A stretch of DNA of 64,000 bases from Epithemia pelagica (Eukaryota; Bacillariophyta; Bacillariophyceae; Surirellales; Surirellaceae): assembly GCA_946965045.2 (NCBI GenBank), contig OX337239.1, positions 2,604,001 through 2,668,000 of the forward strand, written 5' to 3'. This document shows, piece after piece, positions 1 through 9,452 of the stretch (positions are counted from its first letter, which is position 1; each line of letters begins with the position of its first letter). Under the pieces are notes generated by a model. The model was not told the DNA's origin, did not search any database, and worked only from the letters and a program-made list of their open reading frames with translations. The translations under genes were made by a program, and so were the position numbers.

Positions 1-530
1 ACCAAAATCACTATCAGCAATGGCAAATGACTGTTTTGACCCTTGGCGACTGCAACTATTGAAGCATTTGATTCAATCTGATTTGCAATCCATGAACTTG
101 TCATTTCTGGGATTTTAGAGTGTGGTGGAGATGATGACAACGACATAGAAAGACACTTTCAGGATGTCTTCGCATTCTGTTGCTTGGAGGTACCAGCATT
201 GTTGATTGTTTCAGTTCTTGATTTTCCAACAAAGAGGGTACTGACCGCTCAAAAAAATGTAATCCTCTCAACTCTTCCGTCCCAAAGAAGATGAATATTT
301 GGTAGACTATCTTAGTCAAATGAACCGATTCAACTCTGGGGAGTGGCTTGCTACAACCTGCAACTACAAGCAGTTGGATAACAATCAAGTTATGTTGACA
401 GATGAAGGAGCCCACGTTCTTTGTCATGTGAACTTTCGGCAATCTCTCCATTCTTCATTGGACGATCACTACAACTAGATGAATTTTCGTCCGAATCCGT
501 TTCAGAAGGCTTCATCTGATCGACAAATTT
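1..530. other. No gene recognised at the left edge
   Basis: I see no reading frame here that looks like protein over its length. Short open frames occur on both strands but have no motif and biased composition. The stretch may belong to the broken ORF that starts near 531, whose beginning I cannot place. Confidence 0.4.
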
Positions 531-1628
531 TTGTTCCAACAAGAATTCAAGAAAACCACCACTGTCACTGATCATTTCGGAAACCCAAAGCTTTCATTTG
601 GGTGTCATGATGATTCACTACAACAAGACAAGAAAAAGAGACATGGTTTCACTTTTTCTGCACTCAAGGACAATGGCATGCCACGATTTCAGTTTAGCAC
701 AAGCTCAGACTCGACTAGTAACGGAAGCTCTGATTTGGATGTCGCAACACTGGTGGACTCACTATGTAGTGATCCGGACAACGTCCAAGCATTGGCTCAT
801 CATGCAGGGGGCACTTTTGACAACGAACCTGAAGCTCTTGTCACTACCAAGAAATCTTTTGAAAAAATAATGATTAAGATACCTGAGCCACTCCGATACC
901 TGAATGGTGTCCTTTGACAGCCAATGGTCTGGGGTGACCCATTCCATGTTGCCAATCTTGTTGCCATGTGGGGCTTGAATGCTGCTTTTGGTGAAATGAG
1001 ACGCGGAGAACACGAACAACGTCACCACCGGCAAGTAATTCAATCTATGTATGGCGTTGTGCACCACAATCGGTCAATTGCAAGTCTTGTCGAAAAAGAG
1101 ATCGCAAATGAGTTTTTGTGGTCCACCATTCCTCACGTGTCTGTTGTTCGGGAGCGCCAACAACGATGGATGGTCAATCAAAGACATTGTTGCAAGATAC
1201 TTGGATGGTTTGCTGTGGATTGTGGTGGCGATAGTTTCTTCTATTATTTCTTGCAAGACTTGGCATCTGGCGTGAGAGCCATGAGCGCTTGGCAGGCCAA
1301 TGCCGCTGAGCATGCTGCCATGCTGGTTGCAATGCCGGCAATTCGTACAGCAATGCAATTCGAAGCCGAGATGGGCATCTATTTCAATGCCGTCATGTCA
1401 TGGCATTCGCGAGCAGGTCTTATGTTGGATCAGCCTGGCTCTCGGATGTTGGAGGTACACGCGTTCTTTTTCCGATTTGAGTTGCCCTTCTGGAAAAAAG
1501 CACTTGAGTCTACTGAAACTGTCTTCCCCAAGACAATATCATCGATACAAGACACTGAAGATGACAACATACGCGATTATCTCACGCAAAATCTCGGATA
1601 TCTATCCAGACGTCGCCGTTGGCGGTAA
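531..1628 (+). pseudogene. Unrecognised, probably transposon-related ORF broken by one in-frame TGA
   Basis: One frame stays open from 531 to 1628 except for a single TGA at 915-917. The first part is Ser/Asp/Lys-rich. The second part, after the stop, looks like a folded protein, with the stretch GDPFHVANLVAMWGLNAAFG and then RRGEHEQRHHRQ. I do not recognise the family. The His/Arg-rich block after a GDPFH motif resembles the kind of sequence seen in eukaryotic transposon proteins, but that is only an impression. Its end overlaps, in another frame, the gag-like start of the Copia remnant at 1561, so the two were probably joined by insertion or deletion. It could also be a genuine host gene with an undetected intron across the TGA. 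Confidence 0.35.
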
Positions 1629-2742
1629 TCGCCGTAACCAAGCCCGTCACCGCTTCGTATCAGAAGCCACCTCGAACCCTGCCAACCGTCCACGGAATTT
1701 TACTGGACTCCAGCAAACCAACGGAATCTACACCTTCTATGGTGTTGATGTCACCGACGTTACTCGTCGGTTTTCAAGCAAAGAAATGGCGACCCTTGGC
1801 CCTGCTGGGCAAGCTTATATCCACCAGGAACGTGCACGTGTTCGTGTTCATGGTGGTCGTGGCGGCGGCCGCGGTCTCGGTGGTCGGGGACGTGGGGGTC
1901 GCGGTGCAGGCCGTGCAAATGGTCGTGGCATTTCTGAGATTCAGACTGGTGGGGACCAGTCGATTATCACCGATATCACCAACAACGATCAGGGCACAAG
2001 GACGGAGACTGGCACAGCCACACAAGGGGAACGAGAAAGGGGAAGTACAAATGGGAGAAGATTTGGGAATGGGGCATACGGAGATGAAAACACTGGGACA
2101 GCAGGAAGCACTGGGAATGGCCATCGGGGAGTGTCGGTCGTCCATTGCGGGCCACAGCGACGCGTTGGTCAAGTCGACAAGGGTTGGTTGTTGGAACAAG
2201 GAAAGGCGGGAACCCTTGGTAGGAACGAAATGGACACGATGGCAGATACATGTTGCGCGGGGCGCAATTGGAGTCTGCTTGAGACAGCGGGGATGGAGTG
2301 TACGGTTAACGATTTTGCAGGTAACCAGGTGGGAAAATCTTCGGTGCCAGTGGCGACATGTGCCACTGTCGTCAGGGAGGCGAAATCCGGCTTAGAAATC
2401 GTAGTGATAGGACACCAAATGTTGTGGTTCGGGGATAAGTTGGATAAAACATTGTTGAATCAAAACCAGATTCGCCATGCTGGGCACGATGTTCGGGACG
2501 ACCCGACGAGAAAAGATCGTGAAGGATTCGGAATTTGGGTGGATGGGTTTCACATCCCTTTTCAGTTACACGGAACGACGGTGTACTTTGAGTCCCGAGC
2601 ACCAAGTCCTCAAGACATCGAACAGATGCTTTCTGTAACTATTACACGTCAAGAAATGTGGGATCAGCCCAGGACGCAAGCCCATATCTGGAGACGTATG
2701 GACCAAGCATGGCCGGGATTGGTGAAATTTCTGTCGCATTGA
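1561..2742 (+). pseudogene. Copia gag C-terminus and aspartic protease remnant
   Basis: This frame gives a gag tail with the sequence YGVDVTDVTRRFSSKEM, a Gly/Arg-rich stretch (about 1850-1930, many RGGRG units) typical of RNA-binding gag tails, and then a protease. The protease active-site region reads EMDTMADTCCAG at about 2230. It aligns with ELDSHADTCVVG of the intact Copia at 52.1 kb and with the usual D-S/T-G/A core of Copia proteases. The frame continues to about 2665, where the integrase sequence goes on in another frame, so the last 70 bases to the stop at 2740-2742 are read out of frame. The start is uncertain because the real gag N-terminus is missing; I used the first ATG in this frame after the overlap with the upstream ORF. 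Confidence 0.7.
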
Positions 2743-4276
2743 CCCCGGAAGGAATTACACGCGAGTTGGCGTCTCGTCCGCGAGTTAAACAAGTCGAGAG
2801 CTCGCGGCATGGCTCGGCCACTGCGGAGAGTCTCAGTCGCAAGTGGCGCATCGGGCTCGATTCTGCTCGAAACACCCTCCGAGTGACCACCCAACAGGGG
2901 ATCCGCACGGCTATCTCGCCAATCACGCGGCGATACAGGGTAGACAATCTAGCATTACACCGGAATCGTCTCCACACACGTTTTCATACGGACACACTGT
3001 TCTCCAAGACGACGTCTTTATCCGGGAACAAATGCGCTCAGTTGTTTACGGAGGGGCACTTTACCGCGGTTTACCCTCTACCTAGTAAAGCACAAGTCGG
3101 ACAGGCGCTCGCGCAGTTTATCGACAAAGCTGGGATCCCGGACAAGCTCACAGCGGATATGGCGGGTAAACAGTTTGGCGAATCAACCCTCTTTCGGAAG
3201 TTAGTCCGGATGCACCGCGTGGACATCCACTGGACGGATTGTCACACTGGGAAGCAAAATCATCGCGCCGAGCGTGAAATTGGATTGCTGAAGCAACGAT
3301 GGCATCGTCGTGCCACTGACTTGCATGTGCCCAAACGACTGTGGGATTTTGGTCTCGTTTATGAAGCGGGCATACTCAGTCGAGTCGCTCGGGGACAAGA
3401 CGGCCGAACCGGGTTGGAACGACTCTCGGGAGATACGCCTGACATCTCGGAGTGGATTGATTTCTCCTTTTATGACTTAGTATCAGTTTTCACGTTGTTT
3501 ATGAAGCGGGCATACTCAGTCGAGTCGCTCGGGGACAAGACGGCCGAACCGGGTTGGAACGACTCTCGGGAGATACGCCTGACATCTCGGAGTGGATTGA
3601 TTTCTCCTTTTATGACTTAGTTTGGTTTCACAACAACGTGAAAACTGATACCGCTGACGACAATGCTCAATTGGGATACTGGTTGGGGATCGCACACCGA
3701 ATTGGCAGCGATCTCTGCTATTGGGTGTTGACCAAAAGCGGCAAGGTCATCTCTCGGACAACAGTTCAACACGTCACAGACGACGATATGAGGAAGCCAG
3801 AAATCGCCGAGAAGGTTAAGCAGTTTAAGTTGATTGTTGAAGAGAGGTTAGATGACCGGAACTTCACTGACACGGAAGGGAAAGGACCAGGTTACTTGGA
3901 AGACATGGAGAATTTGGAATCCGAAGAGGAAAGACGGGGACGGATCAGGATCGTCCCGTCTGATGACGAAGACGGAGATATGGTGGTGGAGGAAACAAAG
4001 GATGCCGACGCACATGGGGAAGGACACGACGAGTACATTGGAGCACAAATACAAGTCAAAGTGGGAGGCGAGCGAATGTTCCGCACGGTAGTGAAAAGAC
4101 AGAAAGGGTTAGACGGAAAGCCCGTGGGGAAACCGCATCGCAACCCACAATTCGATACCAGGACTTACCAAGTAGGATTCCCAGGTGGGGAAAACTTATA
4201 TTCTCAATTGGAAAAGGTTTCTGGTGATCCAAGAGGTAGTCGGCCACAGGAAAAACGGGGACGCCGTGAGAGCTGA
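2658..4276 (+). pseudogene. Copia integrase remnant with internal duplication and frameshift
   Basis: The integrase catalytic core is readable. A block with FHTDTLFSKTTSLSGNKCAQ carries the first Asp, LTADMAGKQFGE the second, and NHRAEREIGLLKQRW the Glu of the DDE triad. Frame 3 (2658 onward) runs to about 3480. After the duplication at 3357-3621 the same protein continues in a different frame (3554-4276) with WFHNNVKTDTADD and an acidic linker. Compared with the intact Copia at 52.0 kb, about ten residues are missing in the linker near 4185-4195, and the frame changes again before the reverse transcriptase. It cannot make a full-length integrase. Confidence 0.75.
3357..3621 (+). repeat. 125-bp tandem duplication (period 140) inside integrase, with templated inverted filler
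   Basis: Bases 3357-3481 and 3497-3621 are identical over 125 positions. The offset of 140 is not a multiple of three, so it shifts the integrase frame. The bases bridging the copies (3480-3499) are the exact reverse complement of 3632-3651, 20 of 20, just downstream of the second copy. Confidence 0.95.
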
Positions 4277-5546
4277 GGATGGGTACCATGAAGGCAAGAA
4301 TGGTAACAAACACCCGAAGAGAACAACCAAGGGATGGGAAATAGCTGTTGAGTGTCGCGATGGTAAACAGATGTGGATACCTCTACGGGACGCGAAAAAT
4401 GGGTACGCCATCGAGTTGGCAGAATACGCGGTCGCACAAGGGCTCGTGGAGGAACCGGCGTTCAAGTGGTGGGTCCCACAGACGCTAAACCACATGCGCC
4501 GGATGGTAAAGAAGGTGAAGAAAAAATACTGGATGACCACCGAGAAGTATGGGATAAAACTACCCCACTCGGTGGAGGAAGCGTTAAAGATAGACGAACC
4601 AACTGGAACTACGTTCTGGAGGGACGCTATCAACAAGGAACTCAAGGTAGTGAAGGTAGCATGGGAAGCAAGGGACGACTTAGACATCGACGAGGTACGC
4701 GCCGGGCGACAGCTCATTGGTTACACTGAAATTAAATGCCATATGGTTTTCGACATAAAAATGGACCTGACGAGGAAGGCGCGGTTGGTGGCTGGTGGCC
4801 ATATGACCGACGCGCCGTCCAGCCTCACATATTCCAGTGTCGTCAGCCGAGATTCTATCCGAGTTGCTTTTCTCATTGCCGCACTAAATGGGCTGAAAGT
4901 GTTGGCATGCGACATCGGGAACGCATACTTGAATGCACCATGCAGGGAGAAGATTTGGTTCCATGGCGGGGCCGAGGTAGGGAACGAGTTCCAGGGCAAG
5001 GTTTGTGTCATGGTGCGGGCGCTATACGGGCTCAAGTCGTCGGGTGCAAGTTGGAGAGCCACGCTCATGGTCACGCTTTATGACATGGGTTTTGTCGATA
5101 CTAGAGCGGATGCATGCATTCTAAGGAGGAAGGCGAGAAAGGCATCGGGAGAGGAATACTACGAGCTTATTTTAGTATATGTGGATGACATCTTGCTGGT
5201 CAGTGATGACCCACAACCGGTACTCGACGAGATCGACCGGCATTACAAGATCAAGGCAGGCAGTGTGGGTGAGCCGACTGTATATTTGGGCGCGCAGATT
5301 TACAAGCACAACTTACCTAATGGCGACTGGGCATGGGGAATGTCCAGTGAAAAGTATGTGTCCAATGCCATTCGGATCGTCGAAGACCTGCTGAAGGAAG
5401 ACGGGGACGGCAAACATTTGAAGACCACGGCACGGGTCCCCGTCATCTCATCGTACAAGCCTGAACTGGATACCAGCCCAGAGCTAGACGCAAGACTCAC
5501 CTCACGATATCAACAGCTGATCGGTATACTCAGGTGGGCAGTGTAG
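4185..5546 (+). pseudogene. Copia chromodomain-like linker and reverse transcriptase remnant
   Basis: The frame opens with a linker containing TTKGWEIAVECRDGKQMW, matching in position the chromodomain-like segment of the intact Copia. Reverse transcriptase follows: KCHMVFDIKMDLTRKARLVA at about 4735, SVVSRDSIRVAFLIAALNGL, the motif A region CDIGNAYLNAP, RALYGLKSSGASWR, and the catalytic LVYVDDILLVSDD at about 5175. The frame closes at TAG (5544-5546) inside ILRWAV*LGRVD, where Copia proteins normally continue without a break. The RNase H continues in the same frame after the stop. Confidence 0.85.
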
Positions 5547-6338
5547 CTCGGTCGTGTGGACGTCTATTTGGAGGTCTCGATTTTGTCGCAGTTCTTAGCG
5601 AATCCAAGGGAAGGGCATCTCGAAGCGGTGTATCACATATTCGCCTTCCTCAAAACACACTCCAAGCTGAAGCTGGTGTTCAACCCGAAAGATGTGGTGC
5701 TGGATGAATCTTGTTTCCCGCAGGTTCCATTGGACGAATGGAAAGAGTTTTATGGGGATGTTGCTGAAGAGATCCCGTCCGATATGCCGCTGGCGTTAGG
5801 ACAGCCCGTAACTATCACGTGTTTCGTTGATGCCGACCACGCCGGGAACGTCGTGACTCGTCGATCGCACACCGGTATCTTAATCTTCATCCAAAATGCT
5901 CCCATCTTGTGGTATTCAAAGAGGCAAAATACCGTGGAGACTTCAAGTTTTGGGAGCGAGTTCGTTGCTCTTCGGATCGCAAAGGAGATGATTGTTGCAC
6001 TGCGTTACAAACTTTGAATGCTCGGGGTTCCTTTGGCCGGGCCAGCCAATGTCCTCTGTGACAATCGTGGTGTGGTGAAGAACACCAGTCTGCCTTCTTC
6101 GGTTCTCAGCAAGCGGCATAATGCTATCAACTATCATGCGGTGCGGGAGGCGGCTGCCGCATCGATTATCCGTGTCGGCAAGGAGGATACCGACTCCAAT
6201 ATTGCAGATTTGTTTACCAAGGTTCTGCCACAGGAGCGGCGGAACAATTTGATTTCGCAGTTTACGTATTCTTCGGCGTTTGGGTCCAGTGGTCCACCTT
6301 CTATGTCCACTGCTGGTATCAACCCTTCCGCCTTCTGA
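5547..6338 (+). pseudogene. Copia RNase H remnant
   Basis: This continues in the same frame as the reverse transcriptase after the TAG. Motifs are FVDADHAGNVVTRRSHTG (first catalytic Asp), WYSKRQNTVETSSFGSEF (Glu) and LCDNRGVVKNTSLPSS (Asp), followed by HNAINYHAVREA and NIADLFTKVLP, the usual tail of Copia RNase H. A TGA at 6015-6017 cuts the domain just after VALRYKL. It ends at the natural-looking stop at 6336-6338. Confidence 0.85.
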
Positions 6339-7301
6339 GGGAGCCAGTCATCATTTCATGACATGTTGACTGGCGGGGACTGTCTCATTCTGGTCGATAC
6401 GGGATTGATACGTCAGCATGACGTAGATTGGGCCTTATGACCGGGGGGGGGGGGAATTGGAACGGACATTATCGGTTACCACTTTACTGGTTTCATGCGT
6501 TGGATGTAGTTGTAACGCTTAGTCTTTCTTTGGAACGGATTCTATCAGGTAGAATAAGACATTTCCTCTTGCACTGGCACGATCTCCTCCTCCGCTTCCA
6601 CTAACTCCGTTACTTCCGGTACCTCCGCCTCCGCACCCCTTCCCCTCACTACAATACTTTCCTTCGTAGCCGTACTCCTAGTATTAACTCTCGTCGCTGT
6701 CGTCATTCTCAACGCTTTGGGTCTGATAAACTGTCTTATACGCTTCGTATAAGTCAACTTCTAAAAGACTGAGATTAACAACTATAAAGATATCGTCCAA
6801 AACCAGTAAGGTGGTATTCGGTGATGACCGTGACCCCATTCGTGACTGCAATCCCGCAACGGGCTAGGAGAAACAGTGACGCACGTGCCGACATGGACAT
6901 CTGAGTTGTGACACACTCTCGACATTCACACAAAATTCTCTTGGGGAATGTTGGACCATGGAACCAACGGTCGCGACGACCGTGTGTGTGAGTCCACAAA
7001 AGTTGGCGGTCCCCTTTCTCTTTCTTGTGATTGTGTCAAGTGCGTGTGGTTCGGTGTTGTTGATGGGATGAAGAAGAGAGAAACAAGAGATTGATCAATT
7101 CGTAGTTTTTCTGTATACAATAGGGCCCCAACCGTTTTGGATCGGTCCTTGTTGTATCCATCGAATGGCCGTATTCTATGCCAGAAACATCATTGCAGCA
7201 TTGTGAATTGAGAACATGGTGGTTGCTCTTGTTCTCTTGTATCATCCAAGCAAGGTAATGACAACCGCCGTTTCCAAATCCTTGTGTCAACGAGGTGCTG
7301 C
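6339..7301. other. Non-coding stretch with a G homopolymer
   Basis: No convincing gene is seen. A run of 13 G lies at about 6441-6453. The 3' end of the Copia remnant and any LTR should fall here, but I see no matching copy upstream. The last part probably holds the promoter and first exon of the SNF2 pseudogene: an ATG at 7216 followed by a GTAATG donor-like site could mark a short upstream exon. Confidence 0.4.
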
Positions 7302-9352
7302 ATGGAGACGACAATCCTGGTACAGGTACCATTTGGTACCCATTACAACAAACACAACACGTTACCTTTCTGCATTTTCGACCGCATGCCTTTGTTCCGG
7401 AAAAATCAGCCCATGGTCGTCAATGTGTGGTACGATCCATCCACTACTGCATGCAGAATCTGGGGGTTGGTTTTCCACCCATACAAGCCTTGGGAGTGGA
7501 AGGCTCGTGACACTGCTACTACTGTGGGGAATGATGCTACTGCTGACGATGATGTGGTAGCTTCGCCCTCCATCATCGACAAGGAACTCTTTGTCTTTCA
7601 ACAAGATGGTGTCCGATTTTTGTTGTCCAAGAAACGATGCATTTTGGCCGATGAGGTGAGTCCAAAGAGGAGAGGATAATGGGTGCGGATCGTGTGGTTG
7701 CACTGATACACTCACGGCAGACACGCCCATTGGGGATGGGGACTATTGTTGTGGATTCATTGTTGGATTCATATGCATTCTACCTATCTAGATGGGATGA
7801 GGGAAAACTGTGCAATGCATTGAAGTCTTGAATCACTTGGCTCGAACTCGTCCACGTAGTAGTCATTCTACCAATCGTCCTCTGTCTCCCATTCGAGTCC
7901 TTATCGTATGTCCCAAGTCGGTCATGGGTGTGTGGCAAAATGAACTCAAAGAATGGATGCAAGTGTCGTATCAACTCAACCTGATTCAAGCCGCCAAGTC
8001 CACACCCTCCACTACTGAGGATGGTCCTCAACCAAAAGAAGAAACAGAAAAGGCCGTTTCGATAACCATGATTAATTACGATTTGTGTCCCAAACGCGAA
8101 CAAGAGTTGCAGCAGATTGCCTACAATGTTTTGATTTGCGACGAAGCCCATCGTCTCAAAACGCCGCGCACGCAACGGACCCTGGCCGTGTTCGGGGATG
8201 GCAGCCACGAACATCCAGGAGTCGTTTCCGAATACCTGTGGCTCATATCCGGTACACCCATGCCCAATCGTCCCGTCGAACTTTACGCTCCCCTGCGAGC
8301 CATCAACCGACGAGCGGGTGTGTGGAACTATACCAGGACACAGGACACAGTTTTCTCGTGAGTTTTGCAGTCCGGAACACGTTGTGAAAGACGATAGAAC
8401 GATGCAACAGTTCCCCGAATTGCGCAAGCTTTTGGAAGGCTTCATGTTGCGTCGGGAAAAGAAGGACGTTCTGAAGCAAATGCCAGCCAAGGTGCGATCC
8501 TGTGTCGTGTTAACACCCCCTGATGGCAGCAATGTGGCCCTACGCGAACGACAAGAAATTCAGGAGTTGTTGCAAAAATTGCAAAAACAGCCAAGCTCCA
8601 CGCAAAAGCGGTCTGTGGTACGAAGCAAGGTCAATCAAACCTCGGCGGGAGGAAGCGAGGCACTAGAGACTGCTAACCCAAAGAAGGATTTGGAAAGCTT
8701 TTGGAGCCGTGGCAATGGAACTACGAGACTATATTTCACAAGAGTTCCCAGAGTATTCCGGCTTTGCGATTAATCAACATTTGCTGGGGCTTTTGGTTCG
8801 CATTCGTCACAACACGGCCATTCAGAAATTGGAACCGGCTCTAGAACTGTTGGAAGATATACTGAAATCCGAAAACAAGGTGGTGGTCTTTTGTCATCAC
8901 TTGGATCTAATGGATGGCTTGTTGAAACATTTTGGACGCGTACGCTCTGTTTGTTTGCTCGGAGGCCTGTCGGACGAAGAACGTAAAGAGGCGGACGATC
9001 GCTTCCAAAACGATCCGCGCGTGTCTGTCTTTGTTGGCAGCATGTATGCGGCCGGTGTAGGTTTGACCTTGACGGCCGCCTCCCGCGTTGTTCTTTGGAA
9101 TTGGATTGGACACCAGCGAACATGAGCCAGGCGGAATATCGGTGTCATCGAGTAGGTCAAGTTAATTGTGTACAAGTTCAGTACTTTGTCTTTGCCAAAA
9201 CCCTGGATGAATTCATCGCCCAGACGCTTGTGAACAAACAAAAGGCTATTGATGAACTTATTCACCCACGCGAAGGCGGTCAAGACAACAAAACAGAGGA
9301 ATCAAATGAGGTCTATTGCCTGGATTTTGGAAAATACAATGGACGTCGGTTG
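7302..9352 (+). pseudogene. SNF2-family helicase pseudogene, 5' part (SMARCAL1/ZRANB3-like)
   Basis: SNF2 ATPase motifs appear in order. FVFQQDGVRFLLSKKRCILA (about 7590-7650) leads to a phase-0 intron at 7657-7791, then the Walker A region, LIVCPKSVMGVWQNEL, the DEAH box in NVLICDEAHRLK (about 8130), LISGTPMPNRP, the helicase C-terminal VVVFCHHLDLMDGLLKHF, and QAEYRCHRVGQ (about 9130). The compact core is closest to SMARCAL1/ZRANB3-type annealing helicases. Lesions are visible. Walker A reads MG-stop-GKT, with TGA at 7798-7800. A 7-bp tandem duplication at 8335-8348 shifts the frame; an extra T in the run at about 8699-8702 and a missing G near 9097 shift it again. A LINE then interrupts the gene after 9352; the last part resumes at 18427. 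The start ATG at 7302 is tentative. Confidence 0.85.
9334..9352 (+). repeat. Target-site duplication of the LINE, left copy (19 bp)
   Basis: These 19 bases recur exactly at 18426-18444, the other edge of the LINE. Flanking bases differ on both sides, which fixes the length. They lie within the codons for GKYNGRRL of the helicase pseudogene. Confidence 0.95.
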
Positions 9353-9418
9353 TTAAGGCTGCGAAAGAACTTTTTCGGCACCGCGCGGTTTTGGGAAGCT
9401 ACACAGTAACTACTAGTA

Positions 9419-9434
9419 ACGTAGAATTCTACGT
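9419..9434. promoter_or_regulatory. 16-bp perfect palindrome in the LINE leader
   Basis: Bases 9419-9434 (ACGTAGAATTCTACGT) equal their own reverse complement. They lie about 20 bases before the ORF1 ATG, in the leader where LINEs often carry internal promoter elements. A role is only inferred. Confidence 0.3.
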
Positions 9435-9452
9435 AGTTCTGTACTGCTGACC

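Larger units (their letters stand above)
1561..6338 (+). mobile_element. Decayed Ty1/Copia retrotransposon (CoDi-like), 5' truncated
   Basis: Copia domain order is seen along the plus strand: gag C-terminus, protease, integrase, chromodomain-like linker, reverse transcriptase, RNase H. The order IN before RT identifies Ty1/Copia. The coding sequence is broken by a frame change near 2665, a duplication with frameshift at 3357-3621, a deletion plus frame change near 4190-4240, a TAG at 5544-5546 and a TGA at 6015-6017. The gag N-terminus is missing. I could not find a pair of LTRs, so the outer limits are those of the coding remains. It is diverged from the intact Copia at 49503-56382, although both share the same linker region. 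Confidence 0.85.

Noticed and set aside
7798..7800. TGA in Walker A as selenocysteine or a reassigned codon
   Set aside because: Other frame lesions disable the same gene, coatomer alpha ends with TGA, and Leu is invariant-like at this place; decay is simpler.
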